A stretch of 64,000 nt of DNA from C-114 sp963719285 (GTDB lineage: Bacteria; Chloroflexota; Limnocylindria; Limnocylindrales; CSP1-4), in NCBI GenBank assembly GCA_963719285.1, contig CAVRBO010000001.1, positions 124,001 through 188,000 of the forward strand. The letters are read 5' to 3'. Of the stretch, positions 1 to 8,221 are shown piece after piece (the stretch's first letter is position 1; each line of letters starts with the position of its first letter). The position numbers were made by a program, and so were the translations under genes. Under the pieces are notes generated by a model that had not been told where the DNA came from, made no database searches, and was given only the letters and a program-made list of their open reading frames with translations.

Positions 1-15
1 AGCCCCGGAGCGACC

Positions 16-1242
16 GTGATCGACTTCACGCTCACGGACGAGAACCGCCTCGTCCAGCAGAGCGCCCGCGCCTTCGTCGAGGCGGAGATCCTGCCCTACA
101 TCCGCGAGTGGGATACGAAGGGCGAGGTCCATCGCGAGGTGTTCGCGAGGATGGCCGAGCTCGGGTTCCTGGGCGCGCCGATCCCGGAAGCCTATGGCGG
201 ATCGGGGATGGACTACATCAGCTTCGCGATCCTGTGCGAGGAGCTCGAGCGTGCCGATACCGCGTTCCGGGTGATCCAGAGCGTGCACGTCGCGCTCAAC
301 TCGCTGGCCCTGCTCCAATGGGGCAACGAGGACCAGCGCCAGCGCTACCTCGTCCCGCAGGCACGGGGCGAGAAGGTCGCGACCTTCGGCCTGACCGAGC
401 CCGGGGCCGGCACGGACGCAGGTGCGCTCCAGACCACGGCCCGCCGCTCGGGCGACACGTACCGGCTCAACGGCCAGAAGATCTGGATCAGCCTCGCCGA
501 CATCGCCGACCATTTCCTCGTGTTCGCGACGGTCGATCGGGCGAAGAAGCATCGAGGCGTGACCGCCTTCATCGTGGAGCGCGGGTTCAAGGGCCTGACG
601 ACGGGCACGCTCCACGGCAAGCTGGGCATCCGGGCCGGCAACACGGGCCTCATCAATCTCGACGACTGCGAGGTCCCGGTCGAGAACCGCGTCGGGGAGG
701 AGGGCGAGGGCTTCCTCGTCGCGATGAGCGCGATCGATCAGGGCCGCTACACGGTCGCCGCGGGCGCCGTGGGTCTCGCCCAGGCCTGCCTGGATGCGAG
801 CGTCCGCTATGCCCACGAGCGCCAGACGTTCGGTGAGGAGATCGGCCGCCACCAGCTCGTCAAGCAGATGATCGCCAACATGGCGAAGGGGACCGAGATC
901 GGGCGCCTGCTGGTCTGGCGGGCGGGCTGGCTCAAGAACCACGGCGCGCGCAACACGCGCGAGACGAGCCTCGCCAAGTGGCACGCGACCGACCACTCGG
1001 TCCAGGCCGCGCTGGACGCGATCCAGATCCACGGCGCGAACGGCTACAGCGACGAGTTCCCGGTAGAGCGCTACCTGCGCAACTCGAAGGCCGCGGTGAT
1101 CTACGAGGGCACGAGCCAGCTCCACACGCTCATCCAGGCCGACTATGCCCTGGGCTACCGCGAGGACCGGCCGATCCGCTGCGAGCCGTGGCCGGCCCAG
1201 GGCTTCGCGCGGACGGCCCCCGGCTCTCCCGGCCGGGCGTGA
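16..1242 (+). CDS. Acyl-CoA dehydrogenase family protein
   Basis: FAD-dependent alpha,beta-dehydrogenation of an acyl-CoA thioester in the cytoplasm. The 408 residues match the family length and show both signatures: a GLTEPGAGTDAG flavin/substrate loop near residue 130 and a C-terminal block with AAVIYEGTSQ, where Glu364 aligns with the catalytic base of short- and medium-chain enzymes. The N-terminal helical domain and the HGANGYSDEFPVERYLR segment are also typical. Substrate cannot be fixed; the sequence leans toward glutaryl-CoA or branched-chain dehydrogenases. The start is GTG. The stop overlaps the GTG of the next gene by four bases (GTGA), implying coupled translation with an alcohol oxidase. 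Upstream context lies outside the window. Confidence 0.93.
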   Translation: MIDFTLTDENRLVQQSARAFVEAEILPYIREWDTKGEVHREVFARMAELGFLGAPIPEAYGGSGMDYISFAILCEELERADTAFRVIQSVHVALNSLALLQWGNEDQRQRYLVPQARGEKVATFGLTEPGAGTDAGALQTTARRSGDTYRLNGQKIWISLADIADHFLVFATVDRAKKHRGVTAFIVERGFKGLTTGTLHGKLGIRAGNTGLINLDDCEVPVENRVGEEGEGFLVAMSAIDQGRYTVAAGAVGLAQACLDASVRYAHERQTFGEEIGRHQLVKQMIANMAKGTEIGRLLVWRAGWLKNHGARNTRETSLAKWHATDHSVQAALDAIQIHGANGYSDEFPVERYLRNSKAAVIYEGTSQLHTLIQADYALGYREDRPIRCEPWPAQGFARTAPGSPGRA

Positions 1243-3302
1243 CCGAGCAGGTCCCGCCGCCGGCGGCCGATCCTTCCTCGCGGGGCCTCATCCCGGGCGC
1301 GTCTGCGCCGGCCGTCGATCCGATCGCCGGCTGGTCGGCCGCGGAGCTCGCGACGCTCGCCGAGATCGCCGAGACGTTCGTGCGCGGGGGCGCCGTGCGG
1401 CGGGCTCGTCTCGCCGCCCAGGCGATCGCTTCGCTCGATCCCGCGCAGGCCCGCCAGCTCCGGCTCGTCCTGAGGCTCGTCGAGTCGCGCCTCGTCAACC
1501 TCGCCCTGTACGGCCGCCCCACGGCCTTCCGCGACCTCCAGCCGGACGCCCGGGCGCGCTACCTGATCGGCTGGGCGACCTCGCGGCTGGCGCTCCGCCG
1601 GTCCGGTTACCAGGCGTTCAAGAAGCTCCTGTGCTTCCTCGCCTACGCGGACCCGGGCGAGACCGGCGCGAACCCGCTCTGGACGACCATCGGCTACCGC
1701 TCGCCGATCGAGCCGCTGACCGACGAGCCCAGCCCGATCGTCCCGTTCGCTCCGCCACCCGCGGATGCCGCGGCGACCCTGCACGCCGACGTCGTGGTCG
1801 TCGGGTCCGGCGCCGGCGGTGGCGTCGTCGCGGCCGAGGCGGCCCAGGCGGGCCGCTCGGTCATCGTCGTGGAGGCAGGGTCGTTCATCCCCGAGCCCGA
1901 CATGCCGACCGACGAGCTCGCGGCATACGACCGGATGTACCTCGACCACGGGATGACGGCCACCTGGGACGGTTCGGTCTCGATCCTGGCCGCATCCGTG
2001 GTGGGCGGCGGGACGACCGTCAACTGGTTGACGTCGATCCCCGCCCAGCCGAGCGTGCGCGCGGAGTGGACGCGCGACCACGGCATCGACGGCGCCGACG
2101 GTGCCGAGTTCGACGACGACCTCGGGGCCATCGAGCGTGCGATCGGCGTGCAGGGCCCGCCCAACGTGCCGGCCAAGGATGCGGCGATCCTGCGCGGGGC
2201 GGCCGTTCTGGGCTGGGAAGCCGGCGAGACGCGGCGCGACGGCGTGGGCTGCGGGGATTGCGGCTCCTGCCCGTTCGGCTGCCGGCGCGGCGCCAAGCAG
2301 AGCGGGCTGCGGGTCCATCTCGCCGACGCGTGGCGGACCGGAGCCCGGATCGTGCCCGACGCGCGCGTGGAGAAGGTGCTCCTCGCCGGCGGCCGGGTCG
2401 GCGGCGTGGCGGTGCGCCTCGCCGATGGCCGGAGCCTGACGATCCGGGCCCCGCAGGTCGTCCTCGCCGCGGGAGCCCTGCGCACGCCCGGGATCCTGGA
2501 GCGGAGCGGGGTCGGCCATCCGGCCATCGGACGGTACCTCCGCCTCCATCCCGTCTCGGTCATCGGCGCGTTCATGCGCGACGCCGTCACGATGTGGTCG
2601 GGAACGACCCAGGCGGCCCGGTCGCTCGAGTTCCTCGAGCCGCGAGAGCCCGGCGGCTCCGGCTTCGTCATCGAGTCGGCTCCCGGGCATCCCGGGCTCA
2701 TCGGCCTGGCGTTCCCGTGGGAATCGACGGCCGGCTTCCAGGAGATCATGACCCGGGTCCGTCGTATCGCGCCGCTGATCGCGATCGTTCGCGACACCGG
2801 CCCCGGCGGCCGCGTCCGCTCCACGGGGAGTGGCGGGGTCCGGATCGACTACCCGATCGGCCCGGTCGAGACCGCCACGTTGCGCCGGGGACTCGTCGAG
2901 ATGGCCCGTCTCGGCCGCGCAGCCGGTGCGGGGGACATGGTCGCGCTGGGTATGCCGCCCGCGTGGTACCGGCCAGGCGCGGTCGCGGAGGCCGAGGAGC
3001 GTGCGTTCGATGCGTACCTGGCACGCCTTCGCTCGTTCGACTTCGGACCGAACCGCGGGATGGTCTTCTCGGCTCACCAGATGGGGACGGCACGGATGGG
3101 TGCGGACCCCGCCGATCATCCGGTCGACGAGCGGGGTCGCGTCCGCGCGGACGCCCGCGGCGCGGTCGTGCCGGGGCTCTATGTGGGAGATGGCTCCCTG
3201 TTCCCGACCGCGACCGGGGTGAACCCGATGATCACGATCATGGTCCTCGCCCGGCGTGTCGCGCGGACGGTGATCGCCGAAGGCGGGGCCCAGCCGGCCT
3301 AG
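1239..3302 (+). CDS. GMC family FAD-dependent alcohol oxidoreductase
   Basis: Likely oxidises a hydrophobic alcohol (long-chain fatty alcohol or sterol type). An N-terminal helical region of about 150 residues resembles the extra domain of long-chain alcohol oxidases. A Rossmann FAD motif VVGSGAGGG follows near residues 184-192. A Cys-rich GCGDCGSCPFGC segment precedes the substrate domain. The C-terminal FSAHQMGTARMG block holds the presumed catalytic His near residue 612, and LYVGDGSLFPTATGVNPM supplies the partner Asn near 660. At 687 residues it is longer than choline-dehydrogenase-type GMC enzymes, consistent with the added domain. GTG 1239 is chosen because it overlaps the preceding stop; an open frame continues upstream inside that gene. 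Its TAG stop shares CTAG with the convergent transporter gene. Confidence 0.9.
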   Translation: MTEQVPPPAADPSSRGLIPGASAPAVDPIAGWSAAELATLAEIAETFVRGGAVRRARLAAQAIASLDPAQARQLRLVLRLVESRLVNLALYGRPTAFRDLQPDARARYLIGWATSRLALRRSGYQAFKKLLCFLAYADPGETGANPLWTTIGYRSPIEPLTDEPSPIVPFAPPPADAAATLHADVVVVGSGAGGGVVAAEAAQAGRSVIVVEAGSFIPEPDMPTDELAAYDRMYLDHGMTATWDGSVSILAASVVGGGTTVNWLTSIPAQPSVRAEWTRDHGIDGADGAEFDDDLGAIERAIGVQGPPNVPAKDAAILRGAAVLGWEAGETRRDGVGCGDCGSCPFGCRRGAKQSGLRVHLADAWRTGARIVPDARVEKVLLAGGRVGGVAVRLADGRSLTIRAPQVVLAAGALRTPGILERSGVGHPAIGRYLRLHPVSVIGAFMRDAVTMWSGTTQAARSLEFLEPREPGGSGFVIESAPGHPGLIGLAFPWESTAGFQEIMTRVRRIAPLIAIVRDTGPGGRVRSTGSGGVRIDYPIGPVETATLRRGLVEMARLGRAAGAGDMVALGMPPAWYRPGAVAEAEERAFDAYLARLRSFDFGPNRGMVFSAHQMGTARMGADPADHPVDERGRVRADARGAVVPGLYVGDGSLFPTATGVNPMITIMVLARRVARTVIAEGGAQPA

Positions 3303-4387
3303 CCGGCGAGTTCGGGCGGAGCCGGCGGGGCTGTGGGCGTGGCAGCGGCGGAAGCGCCCGGCCGGGCGAGCGGCTGTGCCGGTCGGTCGTCCGCCCGGTC
3401 GAGGGCAGGCTCGCCGACCTCGATCGTCGCGACGGTCTCATTGCCATCTGTCGAGCGGCTGCGGGCGGTGACGATGATCGCCACGGCGGCGACGATGACG
3501 ACTGCGGCGACGACCGTCCGGATCGAGATCTCCTCGCCCAGCACGATCGCGCTGAGCACGAACGCGACGATCGGGTTGACGTAGGCGTACGTGGCGATCT
3601 TGGGCAGCGGCGCGACCCGGAGCAGCCAGACGTATGTCGTGTAGCCGATGAGGCTCCCGATCGTGACGAGGTACGCGAACCCGAGCCAGGATCGTCCGGA
3701 GATCGAAGCGGGCGAGAACGTCGACAGCTCACCGCTCACCGCCGCCAGTCCGGCCAGCACGATCCCGCCGCAGATCATCTGCGCCGCGGTCGCCACGAGG
3801 GGCAGGCGCGGGAGGCGCGCCCGATGCGACGAGTACAGTGAACCCGAGGCCCAGCTCACGGGCGAGCACAGGACCGCCGCGATGCCCCCGCCCGACAGGG
3901 CGAGCGCACCGACGCCGGTCGGGGCGACGAGGATGACGACGCCCACGAGCCCGATGACGATGCCGGCGATGACGAGGCGCGAGGTCCGCTCCCCGAACAC
4001 GAGCCGGCCGAGGATGGCGACCCAGAGCGGCATCAGCGCGATGAGCAGGGCCGTGATCCCCGATGGCACCGTCTGCTCGCCGAGGGCGACCATGCCCATC
4101 CCGCCCCCGAGCAGGAGCGCACCCACGACGAACGAGTCGCGGAGCTCGATCCGGGAGATCCGGAGGGCCGCCCGCCCGTCCCGGGCGAGGCTCCAGCCGA
4201 GCAGCAGCGCGCCCGCGAGCAGGAAGCGGCCCGAGGCCATGACGAAGGCCGGGATCGTCTCGACCGCGACCCTGATCCCGATGTACGTCGAGCCCCAGAC
4301 GAAATAGAGCGTCACGAGGCCGGCCCAGATCGCGACGGTCGACGCCGGCGGGCGGAGCGTGGACTTTGTCATAGTCGAGTGGTCCAA
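3299..4387 (-). CDS. EamA/DMT family transporter
   Basis: Inner-membrane small-molecule exporter of the drug/metabolite transporter superfamily. The roughly 360 residues contain about ten hydrophobic helices in two EamA repeats; the first repeat carries the typical YFVWGSTYIGIRVAVETIPAF segment and the second ends near LGEEISIRTVVAAVVIVAAVA. The last 40 residues form an Ala/Pro-rich soluble tail. Substrate is unknown; relatives export amino acids or metabolites. The TTG at 4387 is preferred over the in-frame ATG at 4372 because a TATCCT box lies exactly six bases before it, matching other leaderless starts here; ATG 4372 remains possible. Confidence 0.88.
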   Translation of the reverse strand: MDHSTMTKSTLRPPASTVAIWAGLVTLYFVWGSTYIGIRVAVETIPAFVMASGRFLLAGALLLGWSLARDGRAALRISRIELRDSFVVGALLLGGGMGMVALGEQTVPSGITALLIALMPLWVAILGRLVFGERTSRLVIAGIVIGLVGVVILVAPTGVGALALSGGGIAAVLCSPVSWASGSLYSSHRARLPRLPLVATAAQMICGGIVLAGLAAVSGELSTFSPASISGRSWLGFAYLVTIGSLIGYTTYVWLLRVAPLPKIATYAYVNPIVAFVLSAIVLGEEISIRTVVAAVVIVAAVAIIVTARSRSTDGNETVATIEVGEPALDRADDRPAQPLARPGASAAATPTAPPAPPELAG

Positions 4388-4393
4388 GCGGCG

Positions 4394-4399
4394 AGGATA
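4394..4399 (-). promoter_or_regulatory. Leaderless -10 box (TATCCT) for the EamA gene
   Basis: On the minus strand TATCCT is followed by six bases (CGCCGC) and then TTG at 4387. The spacing equals that seen before several other genes in the window, so transcription probably starts at or next to the start codon. Inference from position and motif only. Confidence 0.5.
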
Positions 4400-4418
4400 G
4401 CAAGTCCCTCGGGACCCG

Positions 4419-5231
4419 TCAGGCCGCGTACGCCACCGGGCGGCAGACCTTGCACGGCCGATAGCCCGAGCGGGCGGCTTCGTCCATGGACCGGAACGTC
4501 ATCAAGTGGCGGTCCGTGACGCGGCGGGCGTGGTGACAGGTCGGATGGCAGACGATCCGCGTCGTATCCGAGCCGAAGTAGCGGATCCCGGCCTTGGCCA
4601 GGCGCTCGAGCTCGTCCGGATCGGCGCCCTCCCACTCGAGCAGGGCCCGCTTGTTGTCCGGGCCGCCGAGCGAGTACTGGCCGATGTGCCCGTCCGAGCG
4701 GACGACGCGGTGGCACGGGATGAGCAGCGGCACCGGGTTGTGGCCCAGGGCCGTCCCCACGGCCCGGACGGCCGCCGGGTGGCCGATCTCCGACGCGATC
4801 CAGCCGTACGGCCGGACCTCGCCCCGCGGGATCTGGAGGGCCTTCAGGAGCACGGCCCGCTCGAACTCGGTGCGGCCGCGCAGGTCGACCTCGATCTTCA
4901 CGCGGCGGTCGCCGGCGAGACGACGGGCGACGGCCTTCGCCAGCCGGGGAGGCAGCGTGTCCACGCGGCGGACCGGTCGCCCGAAGTCGCGCTGGAACGC
5001 CGCCTCGAACTCGGCACCATCCTCCGCGGTCGTGACCGTCGAGACGCCGCGGCCGCTCCAGGCGACCCAGACCTCGCCGATCGCGCTCGACAGCGGGGCG
5101 TACAGGTCGGCCAGGCCCACCGCGGCAAGGGTCGCCGGCAGCAGCGTGGCCGGTGCCTTCGTGCGCAGGTCGCGCAGGTTGCTCTCGATGGTGGTCAGGC
5201 CCTCATCGGGTCCCTTGGCGTTCATGGTCAT
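4419..5231 (-). CDS. Methylated-DNA-protein-cysteine methyltransferase with C-terminal Ada zinc domain
   Basis: Suicide repair of O6-alkylguanine in DNA. Residues about 55-200 form the MGMT/Ogt domain with the acceptor motif IPCHRV (Cys173). Residues about 215-268 match the Ada metal-binding domain: IVCHPTC (Cys228, Cys232) and RPCKVC (Cys260, Cys263) would bind zinc, with Cys228 aligning to the methylphosphotriester acceptor Cys38 of E. coli Ada. Domain order is reversed relative to E. coli Ada and there is no AraC DNA-binding domain. The first 50 residues are not part of MGMT and have an anti-sigma-like helical look (ESNLRDLRTKAPATLLPATLAAV in part), which is speculative. ATG 5231 overlaps the stop of the upstream ECF sigma gene (ATGA), so the two are translationally coupled. 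Confidence 0.9.
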   Translation of the reverse strand: MTMNAKGPDEGLTTIESNLRDLRTKAPATLLPATLAAVGLADLYAPLSSAIGEVWVAWSGRGVSTVTTAEDGAEFEAAFQRDFGRPVRRVDTLPPRLAKAVARRLAGDRRVKIEVDLRGRTEFERAVLLKALQIPRGEVRPYGWIASEIGHPAAVRAVGTALGHNPVPLLIPCHRVVRSDGHIGQYSLGGPDNKRALLEWEGADPDELERLAKAGIRYFGSDTTRIVCHPTCHHARRVTDRHLMTFRSMDEAARSGYRPCKVCRPVAYAA

Positions 5232-5803
5232 GCGATCGACTCCTGGCGCTGGTCCGCCTCGATGGCGGCGCGGAGCAAGGCCAGGCCGCGGTGGACCTGG
5301 GCCTTGACGGTGCCCTCGGGGCGACCGAGGACCTGGCTCATCTCCTGGTAGGACAGGCCGTCGACGTGGCGGAGCACGACGGCGGCACGGTAGAGGACGG
5401 GCAGGCGACCCACGAGGTCGGCCCAGTGCTCGGTCGCCTCGCGCCGGGCGGACCGTTCGTGCGGCGTATCGGCGGGTGGCGCCTGCAGCCGCGTGTCGTC
5501 GATGCCGCCCGCGACGACCGCCATCCGGGTCCGGGTCCGCCGCCGATAGCGGGTGCGACACAGGTTGAGCACGATCGAGGACAGCCACGGCCGGAGGTCG
5601 AGCTCCGCGATCCGGCGGTCGTCGTATCGCCTCAGTGCCCGATAGACGCGAACGAACCCGTCCTGGACCACCTCTTCCGCGTCGGGCGCGTCGCCCAGGA
5701 AGCGCAGGGCGAGGCTGAACAGGCGGTCCTGGTGCCCACGCACGAGCGCCTCGAACGTCGCGTCGAGGTCGGCGGCGAGTCCGGGCCGGAGGTCTTCGTC
5801 CAT
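5228..5803 (-). CDS. ECF-type RNA polymerase sigma factor
   Basis: Alternative sigma factor directing RNA polymerase to a small regulon. Region 2 is clear (LVRGHQDRLFSLALRFLGDAPDAEEVVQDGFVRVYRAL) and region 4 ends with the helix-turn-helix GLSYQEMSQVLGRPEGTVKAQVHRGLALLR in part. ATG 5803 gives 191 residues, a normal ECF length; an upstream ATG at 5887 would add an unconserved Arg-rich extension. A TTCAAT box sits six bases before 5803. No separate anti-sigma gene is adjacent. The next gene, coupled by ATGA, is the MGMT-Ada zinc protein, suggesting the sigma factor controls an alkylation response. That link is inference. Confidence 0.88.
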   Translation of the reverse strand: MDEDLRPGLAADLDATFEALVRGHQDRLFSLALRFLGDAPDAEEVVQDGFVRVYRALRRYDDRRIAELDLRPWLSSIVLNLCRTRYRRRTRTRMAVVAGGIDDTRLQAPPADTPHERSARREATEHWADLVGRLPVLYRAAVVLRHVDGLSYQEMSQVLGRPEGTVKAQVHRGLALLRAAIEADQRQESIA

Positions 5804-6146
5804 CGACCCATTGAACACCGCGCACGGCCGCCCGGTTGCATGTTCGGGCGAGCCGAGTCGACGTGGGGCCACGGATGTCGCCCCCATGGTTGCCTCACGC
5901 TCAAGACGAGACGATCGAGACGCAGGCTCGACGGCCTATGGCGCCATCCATCGCGCCCACTCGTATCCGAGCTGGATTCGGCCGATAAGGTGCGCTTCGA
6001 GGTCCGCGTCCCGTGCGCAGTGGCGCGCCTTCGTGCTCGCGGTAGCAGTGAGCACGATCTGGCCGACCACAGCGCGGGATCGGGGCGTCGAGGGCCTCCG
6101 GTAGGATGGCGGGCGTCCAGCGACCACGACGACGAAGGGAGGTCCG
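5804..6146. other. Divergent intergenic region, no gene recognised
   Basis: 343 bases between the ECF sigma gene (minus) and the GT87-like gene (plus). Short open frames cross it on both strands but none has a recognisable sequence or a good start. On the plus strand a TAGGAT box near 6102 and a purine-rich ribosome site (AAGGGAGG) about five bases before ATG 6147 suggest a leadered transcript. On the minus strand a TTCAAT box lies six bases before the sigma start. Confidence 0.5.
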
Positions 6147-7022
6147 ATGCCCGCCGGCGCGCTCGACCTCCGCGGTCGACTCTCCCGCGCCACGCTCAAC
6201 GCCGGCTTCCTGGCGGTCGTCGCATGGGCGGCCGTCGTCGTCTTCTCGGAGCCGTGGGGCCGGGCCTGGGGGACCGGCCAGGACGCCCGCTGCTACTACC
6301 AGGCGACCCTGGCGGACCCGTACCTCCACTCGAACTGGACGGACCCGATCGCCTACGTCTACTCGCCGGCGTTCCTCCAGCTCGTCTCGCCGCTGACCGC
6401 CCTGCCGTGGCAGTCGTTCATGGCGGTCTGGACCGCGATCCTCATCGGCGCCGTCTGGTACCTGTGCGGGCCGCGGTTCTTTGCGCTCGGCCTGCTCATC
6501 GGGGCGATGGAGATCGCCGGCGGCAACATCCACCTGCTCGAGACGGTGGCGATCGTCGTGGGCTTCCGGTTCCCGGCGGCCTGGGCGTTCGTGCTGCTGA
6601 CGAAGATCTCGCCCGGTGTCGGCCTGCTCTGGTTCGCGGTCCGCCGCGAGTGGGGCTCGCTGGCGATGGCCCTTGGCGCGACGGCCGCCATCGTCGCCGT
6701 CTCATTCGCGCTGATGCCCGACGCATGGCGGACCTGGATCACGGTGCTCACGAATGTCGCCGGCCGTGACGGGACCTGGGCGGCCGTTCCCATCCCGTTC
6801 CTCGTCCGGTTGCCGTTCGCGGTCGCGCTCGTGGTGTGGGGCGCCCGCACGAACCGGAAGTGGGTCGTGCCGGTCGCCTCGATGATCGCGCTGCCGGCCC
6901 TTTGGTACGGCGGTCTGAGCATGATCCTGGGCACGATCGCGCTCCGCCGCGACGCGCTCTCCGGCCCGGGCTGGAATCCGTTCCGGCGCGACTCCTGGGG
7001 CGCGGCGCCGGCAGCCGCCTAG
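6147..7022 (+). CDS. GT87-like (DUF2029) membrane glycosyltransferase-family protein
   Basis: Polytopic membrane protein of 291 residues with about eight hydrophobic helices. The early periplasmic segment GTGQDARCYYQATLADPY followed by YVYSPAFLQLVSPL resembles the acidic catalytic loop and YSP motif of polyprenyl-phosphate-dependent mannosyl/arabinosyltransferases of the GT87/DUF2029 type. It is shorter than the usual 380-430 residues, so it may be a reduced member. A strong ribosome site precedes ATG 6147. Acceptor and donor cannot be inferred. The stop shares CTAG with the convergent lipoprotein gene. Confidence 0.72.
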   Translation: MPAGALDLRGRLSRATLNAGFLAVVAWAAVVVFSEPWGRAWGTGQDARCYYQATLADPYLHSNWTDPIAYVYSPAFLQLVSPLTALPWQSFMAVWTAILIGAVWYLCGPRFFALGLLIGAMEIAGGNIHLLETVAIVVGFRFPAAWAFVLLTKISPGVGLLWFAVRREWGSLAMALGATAAIVAVSFALMPDAWRTWITVLTNVAGRDGTWAAVPIPFLVRLPFAVALVVWGARTNRKWVVPVASMIALPALWYGGLSMILGTIALRRDALSGPGWNPFRRDSWGAAPAAA

Positions 7023-7480
7023 GGCACGCAGTCTCCGGGCACGCCAGGGCCTGGAGCCGGGCCGATGAGCGGCGGACCCGCCCACATGTCGAGCCGTCCG
7101 CAGGACAGGTCGACCCGCGTGCCGTCGCCCCGCGATGTGTTCGCCCCGTAGAAGATGTCGCCGCTGTTCACCGTCATCGTCAGGAGGACACGCCCCGAGG
7201 ACGTCCTGGCCTCGACCTGCCAGGGCATCGGGCCGAGTACGTCGGCTGCGATCGGCTCATGCGTCCCGTCGCCCGGTCCGATGTTCCGGACGATCGCGCC
7301 GTTCACGACGATCGTGATCGGGAGGGTCGTTCCGTTCGCGACTTCGAGCCCGATCGGGTGTCCGACGACCGGCGCACTCGATGGCAGAAGCGATCCGACG
7401 ACCGAGCAACCTCCGATCGCCAGGGCGATGGTGAGCGCGACGACCACCGCTCCAGCCGCTGGAGCCTTCATTCGCGTCAT
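7019..7480 (-). CDS. Putative lipoprotein of unknown function
   Basis: 153 residues with a signal peptide and a lipobox (AIGGC, Cys25), so it is probably anchored to the outer face of the cytoplasmic membrane. The mature part is a small beta-rich domain (GLEVANGTTLPITIVVNG, then a VNSGDIFYG segment) with one later Cys pair that could form a disulfide. No family was recognised. A GGGGGAGG ribosome site lies just before ATG 7480; ATG 7471 would have better spacing. Its last bases overlap the convergent GT87-like gene. Confidence 0.65.
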   Translation of the reverse strand: MTRMKAPAAGAVVVALTIALAIGGCSVVGSLLPSSAPVVGHPIGLEVANGTTLPITIVVNGAIVRNIGPGDGTHEPIAADVLGPMPWQVEARTSSGRVLLTMTVNSGDIFYGANTSRGDGTRVDLSCGRLDMWAGPPLIGPAPGPGVPGDCVP

Positions 7481-7549
7481 GGCCTCCCCCGATCACATCG
7501 ATCCTCGACACGTCAGGGACGTCGCTGGTCCGAAGATGGTTGCGCCGCT

Positions 7550-8221
7550 TCACGCGCTCCCGATCAGCTCCACCTCGCCGGTCGGCTGGATGAGGAAGAT
7601 CCAGACGTCCCAGGCGCAGTGGCTCACGACGAGGGCACCCAGCGGCACACCGGCTGCGTAGAGCGCGCACCAGTGGGCACCCGCGACGCCCGCCGCGCCC
7701 ATCAGGGTGAAGTTGCCGGTCACCACGTGGACCCCGCCATAGGCGACGGTCGCCAGGGCCGCCCCGGTCCAGCGGCCGTAGCGGCGCATGAGCGCCTCCT
7801 GGACGAGGCCGCGCCAGAAGAGCTCCTCGGCCGGGCCGATGATCGTGGCCAGGCGCAGCGCGATCTCGCCCCTCGGGCGGAGCGTCCGCAGCGTATAGAT
7901 GTCGCGGATCTGGCGGTCGCCACCCGGCACGAAGTCGCGGGCGAAGCGGTCGCCGACCGTGAACGTCACGTACAGGACGCCGGCCGAGGCGAGCCCCACC
8001 GGGACGTGCCACGGCCGGATCCGGGCTCGACGCGCGGCCGGAGACGCAGCCAGGGCGAACCCGCCCAGACCGAGCCCGGTCAGCGTCATCCGCTGCCAGA
8101 ACCGTGGCCGCGGCCCGCGGAACGTGGCCGTGAACGCCGCGGTGGCCGCTGCCAGCCCGACCGCCAGGGCGCCCGCCGACGGTCCCTGGTCCCTTGGTCG
8201 CGTCTTCGACGCCGGACTCAC
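7550..8221 (-). CDS. CPBP family intramembrane metalloprotease
   Basis: Predicted Rce1/CAAX-like membrane endopeptidase, 223 residues with about six hydrophobic helices. The conserved motifs are visible in order: AEELFWRGLVQEAL (EExxxR type) near residues 103-115, a following GGVHV histidine motif, and a late SHCAWD histidine. Substrates are unknown. GTG 8221 is chosen because it overlaps the stop of the upstream prenyltransferase gene (GTGA). The frame stays open upstream in phase with the LLM domain at 10285, but that continuity results from a frameshift and does not indicate a single giant protein. Confidence 0.85.
   Translation of the reverse strand: MSPASKTRPRDQGPSAGALAVGLAAATAAFTATFRGPRPRFWQRMTLTGLGLGGFALAASPAARRARIRPWHVPVGLASAGVLYVTFTVGDRFARDFVPGGDRQIRDIYTLRTLRPRGEIALRLATIIGPAEELFWRGLVQEALMRRYGRWTGAALATVAYGGVHVVTGNFTLMGAAGVAGAHWCALYAAGVPLGALVVSHCAWDVWIFLIQPTGEVELIGSA

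Noticed and set aside
4419..5825. A 468-codon version of the methyltransferase
   Set aside because: The first 198 codons are the sigma gene read in another frame; ATG 5231 with ATGA overlap is the real start.
5811..6199. Short frames on both strands of the sigma/GT87 intergenic region
   Set aside because: No recognisable sequence, no ribosome site, and they overlap likely promoters.
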